From Geobacteraceae bacterium (lineage in GTDB: Bacteria > Desulfobacterota > Desulfuromonadia > Geobacterales > Pseudopelobacteraceae): 51,101 nt of DNA. Positions 32,932-42,200 of this stretch are shown piece by piece. How positions within the stretch are numbered: position 1 is the first letter of the stretch; each line of letters begins with the position of its first letter. Where the stretch lies: contig JANXYR010000072.1 of assembly GCA_025355965.1 (NCBI GenBank), positions 1 to 51,101 on the forward strand, in the 5' to 3' direction. The notes beneath the pieces were generated by a model. The model was given only the letters and a program-made list of their open reading frames with translations. It was not told where the DNA came from and ran no database searches. Both the position numbers and the translations under genes were made by a program.

Positions 32932-33229
32932 CTTTGACCAAGGCTGGTGTAAATGTGCCGATTAAGATTGACCTTGAATTGCCCAAGGACTTGAACAACC
33001 GTTGCGCTAAGAAGATGAGGTTCAAGCCGCAGCAGGAATTAAAGGATCCATTCTAACCACATTTCACGTAATGAAACAAACGGGGTGACTGCTTAATGCG
33101 GTCACCCCAATTTCTTTAATGCCGTATCATTACAAACTGTCGGCACGTATCAGGTTGCAGTTGATACGATAGACAGGTGAAACCTTTCAGAATATCTGTA
33201 GCGACCTTCAAGCTTTCTTCCAATTTTAA
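32932..33229. other. Intergenic region between secreted hypothetical and Met-rich lipoprotein
   Basis: 298 nt without a supported gene. A short frame (32844-33056) overlaps the end of the previous gene in another frame and continues into this stretch with a basic tail, but has no ribosome site. The only clear element is the bidirectional hairpin at 33082-33108. Confidence 0.5.
33082..33108. terminator. Bidirectional terminator hairpin
   Basis: GGGGTGAC (33082-33089) pairs perfectly with GTCACCCC (33101-33108), followed by AATTTCTTTAA. It can end the plus-strand gene and the minus-strand Met-rich operon. Confidence 0.65.
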
Positions 33230-34129
33230 TCAATTCGCCTGCTTCATCATGCCACCACTCATGGGAGTCACTGGTGTTCCGCTATTACTCCAAAAACTGC
33301 TATGGCTGGTCATATTGCGAAACATCCCCGAGTAGTTGGTGAATCCTCCACTTATCGGCATAACCCCAAGTTGAGTCTGCATCTGACTCATCATGCTGGT
33401 CATGAAAGCGCTGCTTACAGTCTGACCATTCATAACATTAGCAGCAATTGCCGACATGTTGCTGTTGATCGTCCCCATCATGCTACGGTAGCGGTTCTGA
33501 TTTACAGTACTACCGCTCATGACCAATGCTGCCTGTCCGGCCATCAGTCCGGCCATCTGCTGGGCAGTGGTGTGCATGGTCTGAAACTGGGTCATGTTTG
33601 TTCCTGATTGGGAACCGGCTACATAGTCAGCCATCATATCAATGCCAGACGAAAGACCCATTTGATTGCGAAGCTGAGTCATGGCATCCGTCAAGGTCAT
33701 ACCTGTATTGGCGGCCATTTTTTCCCTGATTAGGGTTGACATGGGGCTTATAAAATTGCTGCTGACCGTGCCGGACATAGCTGTTGCGGGCATACTGAGA
33801 ACGTAGCTGTTGGCAACGGTCACGTTGGGATTATCCTTATCAATCGTTACCCCTTTGATTGCCATCGCAACAATCGGATACTTACCGACATCGGCAAGAT
33901 CGATAACCAGTGAATAGCCCCCGTTTGCGTCAGTTGTAGTTGATGGTTCACCTACGTCTAACTGGTAATTACTATTCTTGTCGAGGAAGATTGTTGCGCC
34001 GACAAGATACCCGTCGGCAACTTTTCCTGAAACGACAGTTGAAGCTGCCGGAGTGCTACTGCCACCACCACACCCCGCGATAAGCCCAACTGTAAGGACC
34101 GCTGTAATTGTAATAATAAGTTTTTTCAT
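33230..34129 (-). CDS. Methionine-rich lipoprotein
   Basis: A 299-residue protein with lipobox LIAGC (Cys20) and a GGGSSTPAAST linker. Residues about 32-110 look like a carboxypeptidase-regulatory-like beta domain (VSGKVADGYLVGATIFLDKN, TTTDANGGYSLVIDL). The rest is helical and rich in Met, Gln, Ser and Asn, with runs such as MHTTAQQMAGLMAGQAALVM and MTSMMSQMQTQLGVM and an end MSGGMMKQ. Met clusters without Cys are typical of Cu(I)/Ag(I)-binding envelope proteins, but binding here is inference. It is the last gene of a four-gene operon (35892 to 33230). Confidence 0.75.
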   Translation of the reverse strand: MKKLIITITAVLTVGLIAGCGGGSSTPAASTVVSGKVADGYLVGATIFLDKNSNYQLDVGEPSTTTDANGGYSLVIDLADVGKYPIVAMAIKGVTIDKDNPNVTVANSYVLSMPATAMSGTVSSNFISPMSTLIREKMAANTGMTLTDAMTQLRNQMGLSSGIDMMADYVAGSQSGTNMTQFQTMHTTAQQMAGLMAGQAALVMSGSTVNQNRYRSMMGTINSNMSAIAANVMNGQTVSSAFMTSMMSQMQTQLGVMPISGGFTNYSGMFRNMTSHSSFWSNSGTPVTPMSGGMMKQAN

Positions 34130-34155
34130 GCTTGTTCTCCTTTTGATTCTAGGGG

Positions 34156-35016
34156 TTAGAAATCGTAAAATACTGATAATCCGCTACCATAATCTGGGCT
34201 ATTTGTGGTGATTCCCTTCGCTACGTATCCTTCCATACCGGTGTGTTTCGTTGCTTGATATTTCAGCTTCAGCCTAACTTCTAGCAGGCTACTTGCCCCA
34301 TCCGCTGGTGAAGTTGTGCCCTTGATGAGCAGTATCGGGCGGAAGCTTTCCGTAACCTGATATCCAACACCTGCGTCGTAAACCATATAATTTTTGAGGG
34401 AAAGTTGCGCACTCTTTCCCTGCACAGTATACCCAATTTCGACGAATGGGTTAAAATCACCAAACCACTTTGATATCTCTACAGCCAACCCTTCATCAAA
34501 CTCACCGGTTCCAAGCGACCTGCTCTTATCGGCAGTTGGAAATTTGACGAATGCCGTAGGACGAATTTGCGGTATTGAGTCTTTTTCGGGAAGCAGGACA
34601 TAAACGACTTTGAGAATTATGTCCCCAAGACCGCTCTCTGACTGATTAGTGCTGGCTGAAGAGGAGGACATGCCACTGCCGGAACCGGACATACCACCCA
34701 TTCCAACTGCAGGCAACATCGTCGTTTTACTACCCTGCATCCCCCCACGGGCGATACTTGATACCACATTACTGTTACTCTGGTAGACGAAGGGAATTTC
34801 AAGCGAAAGCCCGAGGCGATCGGTTGGGCTGACCATAACGGTTAAAGGAGCATAAATTGACTCTGTGTGTGTGTTAGTGCCATATTTTCCAGAGCTGAAC
34901 TCAAAACCCTGGCCAACGGAATATGTATATTCCTCCGCTTGCACATCGTAAGGCACCACAAGTGCTGTAGCCAAGCCCAATACGCAACCTAAAATTATCT
35001 GAATAGTATTTTTCAC
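34156..35016 (-). CDS. Outer-membrane beta-barrel protein with Met/Ser/Gly insert
   Basis: A 286-residue protein. The GTG at 35016 is preferred: AGAGGGG lies 8 nt before it and the signal peptide KNTIQIILGCVLGLATALVV starts there (an ATG at 35040 is also in frame). The mature part is built of beta strands ending in FYDF, like the phenol-MetA-degradation type of outer-membrane barrels. One loop at about residues 90-122 is GMQGSKTTMLPAVGMGGMSG followed by SGSGMSSSSAS, with the same composition as the neighbouring Met-rich proteins. It may form the outer-membrane part of that system. Confidence 0.72.
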   Translation of the reverse strand: MKNTIQIILGCVLGLATALVVPYDVQAEEYTYSVGQGFEFSSGKYGTNTHTESIYAPLTVMVSPTDRLGLSLEIPFVYQSNSNVVSSIARGGMQGSKTTMLPAVGMGGMSGSGSGMSSSSASTNQSESGLGDIILKVVYVLLPEKDSIPQIRPTAFVKFPTADKSRSLGTGEFDEGLAVEISKWFGDFNPFVEIGYTVQGKSAQLSLKNYMVYDAGVGYQVTESFRPILLIKGTTSPADGASSLLEVRLKLKYQATKHTGMEGYVAKGITTNSPDYGSGLSVFYDF

Positions 35017-35055
35017 GTTCACGTCCCCTCTGTCCTCCAATACCGTTATCGTACT

Positions 35056-35592
35056 TCAGCGCCGCATCATGCCACCACCACTCCGCATCATGCTGCCACC
35101 CTGGTTTCTCATGCCTCCAACAGGACTATCCATTCGCATGCTACCAGTGTTTCTTAAAGACCAAGCCGCTTCGCCTTTATCGTTCCGCAAATCCACTTGT
35201 GCACCTGTTGTATTGTTCACAAGCTTCTGTGCCAAAACATACGACTTTCCATCTTGACCCTGAGCTTTTGACCCCTTGACTGAAAGATTGTCATTCGCGC
35301 TAATGGCAATGCCTTTCTTTTCCCAGTACGATCCCGGACCTAAACAGATGTTAAGCGATTCGTTACCACTCTTAATCTCTATGATTATGTTTTCCTTCTC
35401 ACCGAGATGTGGAAGTGAAACGACCCGTCCGGACAATGTGGTAACGGTGTTGATGTCATAGCCAGTGGTAAAATCCAGGCCGCTTTTACCCTTGCCGTCG
35501 CCGCCAAAGAAACCGGCAAACGCTGTATCGAACATTAAACAGTTCAGGAAAATAATTCTTATACATATTAAAGAAAAACGGCCCGGCGTCAT
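35056..35592 (-). CDS. Exported protein with Met/Arg/Gly tail
   Basis: A 178-residue protein from the ATG at 35592 (AAGGAG 9 nt before; a TTG 9 nt upstream is less likely). A hydrophobic N-terminal signal ends near AFAG. The body (about 50-145) looks like an OB-fold: LSGRVVSLPHLGEKENIIIE, GPGSYWEKKGIAI, and VKGSKAQGQDGKSYVLAQKL. The last 35 residues repeat Met, Arg and Gly (SMRMDSPVGGM, then MMRSGGGMMRR). The family is not one I can name. It lies between the barrel protein and the small Met-rich protein. Confidence 0.7.
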   Translation of the reverse strand: MTPGRFSLICIRIIFLNCLMFDTAFAGFFGGDGKGKSGLDFTTGYDINTVTTLSGRVVSLPHLGEKENIIIEIKSGNESLNICLGPGSYWEKKGIAISANDNLSVKGSKAQGQDGKSYVLAQKLVNNTTGAQVDLRNDKGEAAWSLRNTGSMRMDSPVGGMRNQGGSMMRSGGGMMRR

Positions 35593-35613
35593 GTCAAGCA
35601 ACTCCTTCGTTCA

Positions 35614-35892
35614 TTAATTGGCTGCAGGCTTATGCAACGGGGTTCCTGGCGTCATCTGCGGTTTAGTCATCCCAGTGGCTGACATCGTGGTGGTCATGGC
35701 ACCGCTACCATTCATTGGAACAGCAGAATTCATGGTATGGGTACCGGTTGTCATCTTGGAACCACTGTTCATAGCGGTTGTAGACATAGTTGAGGACATT
35801 GCCGGACCACCTCTCGAACTGCCCCCCATGGCAAATGCTTGTGTGGCGAGAGCCAGTGCTGCAATAACTGCTACGGTAGTGAATTTATTCAT
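35614..35892 (-). CDS. Small methionine-rich periplasmic protein
   Basis: A 92-residue protein: signal peptide to AFA (residue 21), then 71 mature residues with 11 methionines, two histidines, no cysteine and almost no hydrophobic core. Examples are MSSTMSTTAMNSGSKM and MTTTMSATGMTKPQM. Spacing of Met every 3-7 residues, separated by Ser, Thr and Gly, resembles disordered Cu(I)/Ag(I)-binding proteins. AAGGAGG precedes the ATG. It is the first gene of the operon behind a sigma-54-type promoter, suggesting it is the most abundant product. Confidence 0.75.
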   Translation of the reverse strand: MNKFTTVAVIAALALATQAFAMGGSSRGGPAMSSTMSTTAMNSGSKMTTGTHTMNSAVPMNGSGAMTTTMSATGMTKPQMTPGTPLHKPAAN

Positions 35893-35935
35893 TTGTTAAT
35901 ACCTCCTTGGGTTGATTGTTTCTATAAGGAGATAC

Positions 35936-35951
35936 TCCATGTATCGTGCCA
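35936..35951 (-). promoter_or_regulatory. Sigma-54-type promoter of the Met-rich operon
   Basis: On the minus strand TGGCACG (35951-35945) is a perfect -24 box. After 4 nt comes ATGGA (35940-35936) at the -12 position, keeping the first conserved G but not the C. It lies 44 nt before the ATG at 35892. Confidence 0.55.
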
Positions 35952-35967
35952 AAAAAACATTTCAAAC

Positions 35968-36043
35968 GTAACATGATGATATTACATGCTTTGTATCTTG
36001 ATGTTTCCATAGATGACTAAATATTTGGTGCAAAAAATTGCAC
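35968..36043. promoter_or_regulatory. Two palindromes, candidate enhancer sites
   Basis: GTAACATGATGATATTAC (35968-35985, 14 of 18 bases symmetric) and the perfect GTGCAA-AAAA-TTGCAC (36028-36043) lie 17-92 nt upstream of the -24 box, between it and the NtrC-type regulator gene. Confidence 0.5.
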
Positions 36044-36065
36044 GTGATGAGAAGGACATTGCACC

Positions 36066-37424
36066 TCACTCTTTTTCATCAAGGAGATTGTGCTCTTTTA
36101 ATTTGTACTGTAGCGCCCGGCGCGACAAGCCAAGTTCTCCAGCTGCCAGCCGCCGGTTTCCCCTGTGTCTGCCAAGAGCCTTGATAATAATTTCCCGTTC
36201 TACGGATTTCAGTGCATCTCTGCTGTCTTGGATTACCGGTTCAGACTTGCGTAGCACGATTTCTGGCAGATTGTCGCAACGAATGGTCCCATGGGCCAGA
36301 ATCACCGCTCGCTCAATAACATTCTGCATTTCGCGGACGTTGCCGGGCCATGTATAATGTTCCATCGCAGTCAAAGCCGTTTTTTCAAATCCCTGAAGCT
36401 TTTTACCTGTCTGCAAGCTGAAACGGCTGAGAAAATAACCCGCCAATAAAGGAATGGCATCGACCCGATCCTTGAGTGGCGGAAGTTTTATCGGAAAGAC
36501 ATTAAGTCGATAATAGAGATCCTCTCGAAACCTGCGCTGAACGACTTCATCCTGGAGATTTCTGTTTGTTGCGGCAATAACTCGAACATCGGCTCTGATC
36601 TCTTTACTGCCGCCCACTCGTTCAAATACACGTTCCTGTAAGACCCGCAGTAATTTTGCTTGCAAAGTCAGAGGCATTTCGCCGATTTCATCCAAGAAAA
36701 TGGTTCCCCCTTTTGCAAGCTCAAATTTTCCCAAGCGTGCCTGGATCGCCCCGGTGAACGCACCTTTTTCATGACCGAACAGCTCACTTTCCAGGAGATT
36801 CTCAGGTATGGCGGCACAATTTATCGGGATAAAACCTGCCTTCCCTCTAGGGCTGAGCAAGTGAATAGTTCTGGCAATTAGTTCCTTGCCGGTACCGCTC
36901 TCACCTGAAAGCAACACATTAGCCGTTGTCTTGGCAACTTCAAGAATCAATGTCTTCACGACCTGCATGGCTTGGCCGGCGAAAATCAGCTCTTCAGGAG
37001 GCAGTCCTGACGATTCAGCCTCTTTCATGGAACGCACTGTTCTCGCAAGCTGCTGATGGTCTATTACCCGGCTGACCACAGCAAGCAGCTCTTCCGGCCC
37101 TGAAAGTGGTTTGGTAAGAAAATCAACAGCTCCATCCTTCATCGCAGAAACCGCTTCGTCAACAGTACCAAAAGCGGTAAGAAAAACAAATGGCGCGGCA
37201 CCAGGGTCCTGTCTGGTTTCCCGAAAGAGGTCAAGTCCACTCTTGCCGGGCATTTTCAGATCCGTGATTACCAGATCATAACTTTCCTTAGCAAGCATTT
37301 GCTTGCCTTCGCTACCATTACAGGCGACCCGGACCTCGTATTCCTCGTCTTCCAGGATTACTTGAACAAAACTTCTAAACGTCTCATCATCTTCAACCAG
37401 TAAAATGCGTCCCTTCATGGTCAA
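36066..37424 (-). CDS. NtrC-type sigma-54 response regulator, Met-rich operon side
   Basis: A 452-residue regulator: receiver domain with the phospho-Asp in LVITDLKMPGKSG, a AAA+ domain with Walker A GESGTGKELIARTIH and the sigma-54 contact loop GAFTGA, Walker B GGTIFLDEIGEMP, and a C-terminal Fis-type helix-turn-helix (NRRLAAGELGLSRRALQYKL). It opens sigma-54 promoters when phosphorylated. It overlaps its sensor kinase gene by 4 nt. The Met-rich operon starts 174 nt past its end behind a sigma-54-type promoter, the most likely target. Confidence 0.94.
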   Translation of the reverse strand: MTMKGRILLVEDDETFRSFVQVILEDEEYEVRVACNGSEGKQMLAKESYDLVITDLKMPGKSGLDLFRETRQDPGAAPFVFLTAFGTVDEAVSAMKDGAVDFLTKPLSGPEELLAVVSRVIDHQQLARTVRSMKEAESSGLPPEELIFAGQAMQVVKTLILEVAKTTANVLLSGESGTGKELIARTIHLLSPRGKAGFIPINCAAIPENLLESELFGHEKGAFTGAIQARLGKFELAKGGTIFLDEIGEMPLTLQAKLLRVLQERVFERVGGSKEIRADVRVIAATNRNLQDEVVQRRFREDLYYRLNVFPIKLPPLKDRVDAIPLLAGYFLSRFSLQTGKKLQGFEKTALTAMEHYTWPGNVREMQNVIERAVILAHGTIRCDNLPEIVLRKSEPVIQDSRDALKSVEREIIIKALGRHRGNRRLAAGELGLSRRALQYKLKEHNLLDEKE

Positions 37425-38647
37425 CTCCCGCTTGTGATCGGAATGGTGATGGTAACAGATGTTCCTTCACCCATTACGCTTTGAACACGGATTTCTCCAT
37501 CATGCTCTTCAACAATTTTCCTGCATAGAGCCAGCCCCAAACCGGTCCCCCTGGCCTTGGTGGTAAAAAATGGCTCGAATATTCTGGACATGGTTTCTTC
37601 GCTGATTCCACTTCCGGTATCTTTCACCTTGATCATGGCATTCTTACCGTCACGGTCTGCCGTTATCAGAACGGCTCCACCTTCAGTCATCGCCTGGATA
37701 GCATTCTTAACCACATTAAGCAGGACTTGAGTAAACCTGTCCCGGTTGCCATAAAATTGTACGTCTTCCAGACATTCAGTGATAATTTCGACCTTACGTT
37801 GTTCGGCCTCCGGTCGGAGCAGTGCTGTGACATGTAAAACGACATCTGCCAGATGTAACGTAGCCATCGATTCACGATCATTTTTGGCATAGGAGAGAAG
37901 TTCATTGACGAGCGTTTCCAACCGAAGCGTCTCCGATACAATACGCTGTGCAAAGTCACCGTTACGTTCGTCCTGCGGTTTCTTTTCGATTATCTGAGCG
38001 AATCCTTTGATGCCGGCCAAAGGATTTCTGATTTCATGGGCAAGCATGGCGCCCATTTCACCGAGGTGCGCCAGACTTTCCCATCGCGCCATTTCCAATT
38101 GATGTTGTTCTTCTCGCCGGATAAAACGATAAAGAACAAATGCTAAAACCCAAGCTGCAGCAAGAAGACCAATGAGAACCATCATAGTAAACCGTGCCCG
38201 ACGGACAACAGTATCGGCCCGATAGGTATGGAGCGTCAGTCGGAGAGCAAGTGTCTCCTTAGGAAGGTAGAATGGCGCATTGAGCTCAAAGGCACTCTCG
38301 CCGGTGCGCAGGGTTATTCGTGCATCAGATGTTGCCCCGCTCAAGAGTGCTGGTGATGGCACGGCATCTTGAACAGGTGTATTTATCAGATCAGGATTTG
38401 TATGGAAACGGTACAGACCTTTCTGATCTACAAGTGCGAAGAACGCGATGTCATGTGACCGGAATGTTTCGAGATTCTTCAGGGATGGATCATGGAGCGC
38501 AATGTTTTCAATGGCGGAAGTTAAGGACAAAGCGAGACCGCGCAGGTTTTCCTCGGCAACCGGACGGGCGCTTTGGTAATTGCTTACGGTAAACCAGATA
38601 AGGGCGGTTGATAAAAACACACCGCTAAGTAGTACTACTGCTCTCAT
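37421..38647 (-). CDS. Sensor histidine kinase, partner of the 36066 regulator
   Basis: A 408-residue kinase. The first span is at residues about 4-24, a periplasmic sensing domain of about 135 residues follows, and a second span lies near 150-175. The H-box is AHEIRNPLAGIKGF, and the ATPase domain has DTGSGISEETMSRIFEPFFT and GTGLGLALCRKIVEEHDG. A periplasmic sensor fits detection of a metal or other envelope signal (inference). It is preceded by a 42-residue frame 11 nt upstream and overlaps the regulator gene downstream. Confidence 0.93.
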   Translation of the reverse strand: MRAVVLLSGVFLSTALIWFTVSNYQSARPVAEENLRGLALSLTSAIENIALHDPSLKNLETFRSHDIAFFALVDQKGLYRFHTNPDLINTPVQDAVPSPALLSGATSDARITLRTGESAFELNAPFYLPKETLALRLTLHTYRADTVVRRARFTMMVLIGLLAAAWVLAFVLYRFIRREEQHQLEMARWESLAHLGEMGAMLAHEIRNPLAGIKGFAQIIEKKPQDERNGDFAQRIVSETLRLETLVNELLSYAKNDRESMATLHLADVVLHVTALLRPEAEQRKVEIITECLEDVQFYGNRDRFTQVLLNVVKNAIQAMTEGGAVLITADRDGKNAMIKVKDTGSGISEETMSRIFEPFFTTKARGTGLGLALCRKIVEEHDGEIRVQSVMGEGTSVTITIPITSGS

Positions 38648-38658
38648 CAGTATTATCG

Positions 38659-38787
38659 TTAAAGAGCTGCCAGGACACGTTCCATTCGAGCCTGCACCAG
38701 ACCGGCTTCAGCCTCGACCTTCTGTTCAACCTCTCCGAACGGTGCATCAAGTTGTTTGCCGAATGCATGTGATGTTGTAACATTCAT
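38659..38787 (-). CDS. Small 42-residue frame upstream of the kinase
   Basis: ATG at 38787 behind GAGGGG, stop at 38659, 11 nt before the kinase start. The product reads MNVTTSHAFGKQLDAPFGEV followed by EQKVEAEAGLVQARMERVLA and AL: soluble and helical. The first half loosely resembles the start of a DUF302 domain, so it could be a remnant of one, but this is a weak match. A good ribosome site and tight spacing support translation. Confidence 0.45.
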   Translation of the reverse strand: MNVTTSHAFGKQLDAPFGEVEQKVEAEAGLVQARMERVLAAL

Positions 38788-38830
38788 ACCAATTACCCCT
38801 CTTCTTTGTCGGTTTGGTGGATATGGCAAA

Positions 38831-38850
38831 GGCGGGCCATTCAGCCCGCC
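38831..38850 (-). terminator. Hairpin after the coiled-coil gene
   Basis: GGCGGGC (38831-38837) pairs perfectly with GCCCGCC (38844-38850). In the minus direction TTTGCC follows, a weak T-run. It lies between the pump operon end (38880) and the small frame before the kinase, so it likely limits read-through. Confidence 0.55.
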
Positions 38851-38879
38851 CCGGTAAGGTTACAGCTATAACAAGTCGG

Positions 38880-39209
38880 TCATTTACCCGGTTTTGAAAG
38901 CGACCGTATGGTTTCATTGGCCTCTTTCAGCTTCTGGTTGAGGATCTTGAGTTCTTCCAAGTGTTCAGGTTTTGCTCCATTTGCCTTGATCGCCAATTTA
39001 ATTTTTTTGACTCGCTGTTGAATGCTATCTACCTGAATGGTACACTCTTTTAGCAGCATATCACATTCCCTGGCACAATCTGCACCCTTTTGGTTCTGTA
39101 TGGCCCCAGTTTCTTGACTCGCCGGTTTCGCATCTTTTTTATGTTCAGCTAATGCAGGCATTACGTTGAACAACCCAGCTGCTACCATCAACACCAATAC
39201 TCTTTTCAT
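38880..39209 (-). CDS. Small exported coiled-coil protein, paralogue of the 5459 gene
   Basis: A 109-residue protein: signal peptide to PALA (residue 21), a charged linker, then CARECDMLLKECTIQVDSIQ and a helical QKLKEANETIRSLSKPGK end. Shared with the 93-residue protein at 5459-5740 are QVDSIQQR, KKI, EELK, LxQKLKEA and KPGK. This copy has three cysteines in a CxxxC...C pattern before the helix, where the other has two. It is the last gene of the pump operon, 87 nt after the CusA-like gene. A periplasmic metal- or envelope-related role is inferred only from place. Confidence 0.8.
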   Translation of the reverse strand: MKRVLVLMVAAGLFNVMPALAEHKKDAKPASQETGAIQNQKGADCARECDMLLKECTIQVDSIQQRVKKIKLAIKANGAKPEHLEELKILNQKLKEANETIRSLSKPGK

Positions 39210-39296
39210 AATACACCTCTCATTCTGAATTCGGGGAGTAGCCTCTCCGTTTGATTCATCATAGTACCAAATAACCTGTAGATGTCAAAAAACCAG

Positions 39297-42200
39297 CTAA
39301 TGCTTCATTCCCGAATAGTGAAGCCGACCTTTTTTCAGATCACGTTTCTTCATCAAGACAAATATCACCGGCGTCATGATCAACACATGTACCGCCGACG
39401 AAATCATGCCACCGATCATCGGCGCGGCGATCGGTTTCATCACATCGGCACCGGTGCCGGTTGACCACATAATAGGAATCAGGCCAAGCAGGGCTACCGC
39501 CACGGTCATCAGCTTGGGCCGCAAGCGAAGTACCGCCCCCTCGAAGGTCGCATCATAAATATCCTGTTCTGTACAGGGACCGTTGATCAGCTTTTTGTCA
39601 AGAGCTTCATGAAGGTAGATAACCATGACCACCCCGGTTTCCACAGCTATACCGTACAGAGCGATAAAACCGACCCAGACGGCCACAGAGAGGTTGTAGC
39701 CAAGCGCGTACACCAGATAGACTCCCCCAACCAGTGCAAAAGGGACCGAGAGCATAACCATGCTCGCCTCCAGAGCCGAATGAAAGGTAAAGTAGAGCAG
39801 GATGAAGATGATCACGATCCCAAGCGGTATCAGCAGTTGCAAACGTGCTTTTGCACGAATCTGGTTCTCCCATTGTCCGGACCAGGCGACGTAATAGCCA
39901 GGGGGGAGCTTGAGATTTTTCTCCAGCACCTGCTTGGCTTCAGTCACAAAACCACCCATGTCGCGACCACGCACGTTCAGAAAGACGAGCGAGCGGAGCA
40001 GACCACCTTCGCTGTTGATCTCTGGCGCGCCGGTAGAGATCTTCAGTTTGGTTACCAACGAGAGGGGCACCTGAGCACCATCCATGCTCCCTACCAGAAT
40101 ACGGCGTATGGCAGGGATATTATCGCGATAGTCGCGCATGTAGCGCAGACGGATCGGGAAGCGGTTTCGCCCTTCAACGGTGGTTGAGAGCATCTCGCCA
40201 CCCAGAGCGGTTTCAATAATTGACTGAATATCCCCCACGCTGACACCATAACGAGCGGCCGCTTCGCGGTCAATATCGATGTCGATATAACTGCCTCCGG
40301 TTACCCGCTCGGCAACCACATCAGCCGCGCCGTTTATCGGCTTCAGGATTGTCTCGGCCTGCAGTGCCAGATCTTTCAGCACGTTCAGGTCGTTGCCGAA
40401 TATTTTAACCCCCAGATCGGTACGTACGCCGGTTGAGAGCATGTTGATACGGTTAATAATCGGCTGGGTCCAGCCGTTACGCACGCCGATCTGCTGAAGT
40501 TTTGAGTCCAATTCGGCCACGATATCAGCCTTCTTGATTCCCGGTCGCCATTGTTCTTTGGGCTTGAGGATAATAATACTCTCGAACATCGAGACCGGTG
40601 CAGGATCGGTGGATGTTTCAGCGCGGCCAACCTTGCCGAGAACATGCTCAACTTCGGGCACACTCTTGATAATTGTGTCCTGCACCTGAATGATCCGCTT
40701 GGCTTCGGTGATCGAAACATTGGGGAGCGTAACCGGCATGTAGAGCAGCGACCCCTCATCCAGAGGGGGCATGAACTCGGAACCAAGCCCCATGAACATC
40801 GGCACGGCAACGAGCAGGGCCAGAAGGTTAAGAACGATGGTGGTCTTTTTCCAAACAAGCACCCAGCGTATAACCGGCGAATAGAGCTTGATGAAGAAGG
40901 TCGAGACCGGATTGGAACTTTCAGGCGGCATCTTGCCCCGCATGAAATAGTACATCAGCACCGGCACCAAAGTGATGGCGATCAAGGCCGACCCCATCAT
41001 CGAGAAGGTCTTGGTGAAGGCGAGCGGGTGAAACAGCTTCCCCTCCTGCCCTTCCAGCATAAAGACCGGCACAAATGAGAGAACGATGATCGCAAGGGAG
41101 AAGAAGATCGCCCGACCGACCTGTTTGGCAGAGGCAATGACGGTCTCCAGCCGCCGCGCAGCCCGTTCCTCAGGTGGCATCTCGGAGAGGTGGCGGTAGC
41201 AGTTTTCAACCATGATAACACCGGCATCCACCAGTACACCGATAGCAATGGCGATCCCCCCCAAAGACATGATGTTGGAGGTGACCCCCATCAGCTTCAT
41301 GGTAATAAAGGCGATCAGCACAGATATCGGCAGTGTCAACACGATCACTAGGGCGCTCTGAAAGTGGAGCAGGAAAATCAGGATCACAAGCGAGACAACG
41401 ACCGATTCCTCAAACAGGTTGTGTTTCAAGGTGTCGATGGCGCGTTCAATCAGGTCAGAGCGATCATAGGAAACCTTTATTTTCACACCGGGTGGCAAGC
41501 CTTTCTCCAGATCTTTTATCTTGTCCTTAACCCGGTCAATGACATCCTTGGCGTTCTCGCCGTAGCGCATGACGACGATGCCGCCCACCGCCTCACCCTC
41601 ACCATTTATCTCCAGCAGACCGCGCCGGATGGCGCCGCCTGTCTGCACGATGCCCAGGTTCTTGACGTAGATCGGAGTGCCGCGCATATCTGCACCGACG
41701 ACAATATTTTCAAGGTCTTCCTTCGACTTGACGTACCCCTGCCCACGAATCAGGTACTCGGCATCGGCCTGTTCGATCAGTCTGCCCCCCACATCCTTAT
41801 TGGAGGCCTTGACTGCGTCCATCACCTTGGCAACCTTGATGTTGTAGGCAAAGAGCTTATTAGGATCAAGATCAATCTGATATTCCCGTACCAGTCCACC
41901 GATGGAGGCAACCTCGGCAACGCCCTGAACAGTATTGAGCTGGTAGCGTACGAACCAATCCTGCAGAGTGCGGAGCTGTTCCAGATCATACCCCTTGCCC
42001 TCGATGGTATACCAGAATACATGGCCAACACCGGTGCCGTCAGGCCCCAGAGTCGGAGTCACCCCTGGGGGGAGAAGTGAGGCTGCGTAATTCAGGCGTT
42101 CCAGCACACGGGTCCTTGCCCAGTAGATATCGGCTTTGTCTTCAAAAATGACATAGATCATTGAAAAACCAAAGGCGGAGGAGGCCCGCACAGCACGGAC

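Noticed and set aside
32844-33056. 70-codon frame overlapping the end of the secreted hypothetical gene
   Set aside because: No ribosome site, 88 nt of overlap in another frame, no recognisable family. Its tail past 32931 looks mildly coding, so a frameshifted end of the previous gene is possible but unproved.
41364-42080. Long plus-strand frame of 238 codons opposite cusA
   Set aside because: Antisense shadow of a highly conserved GC-rich gene; similar shadows lie opposite the porin (4431-5078) and cusA (39609-40187).
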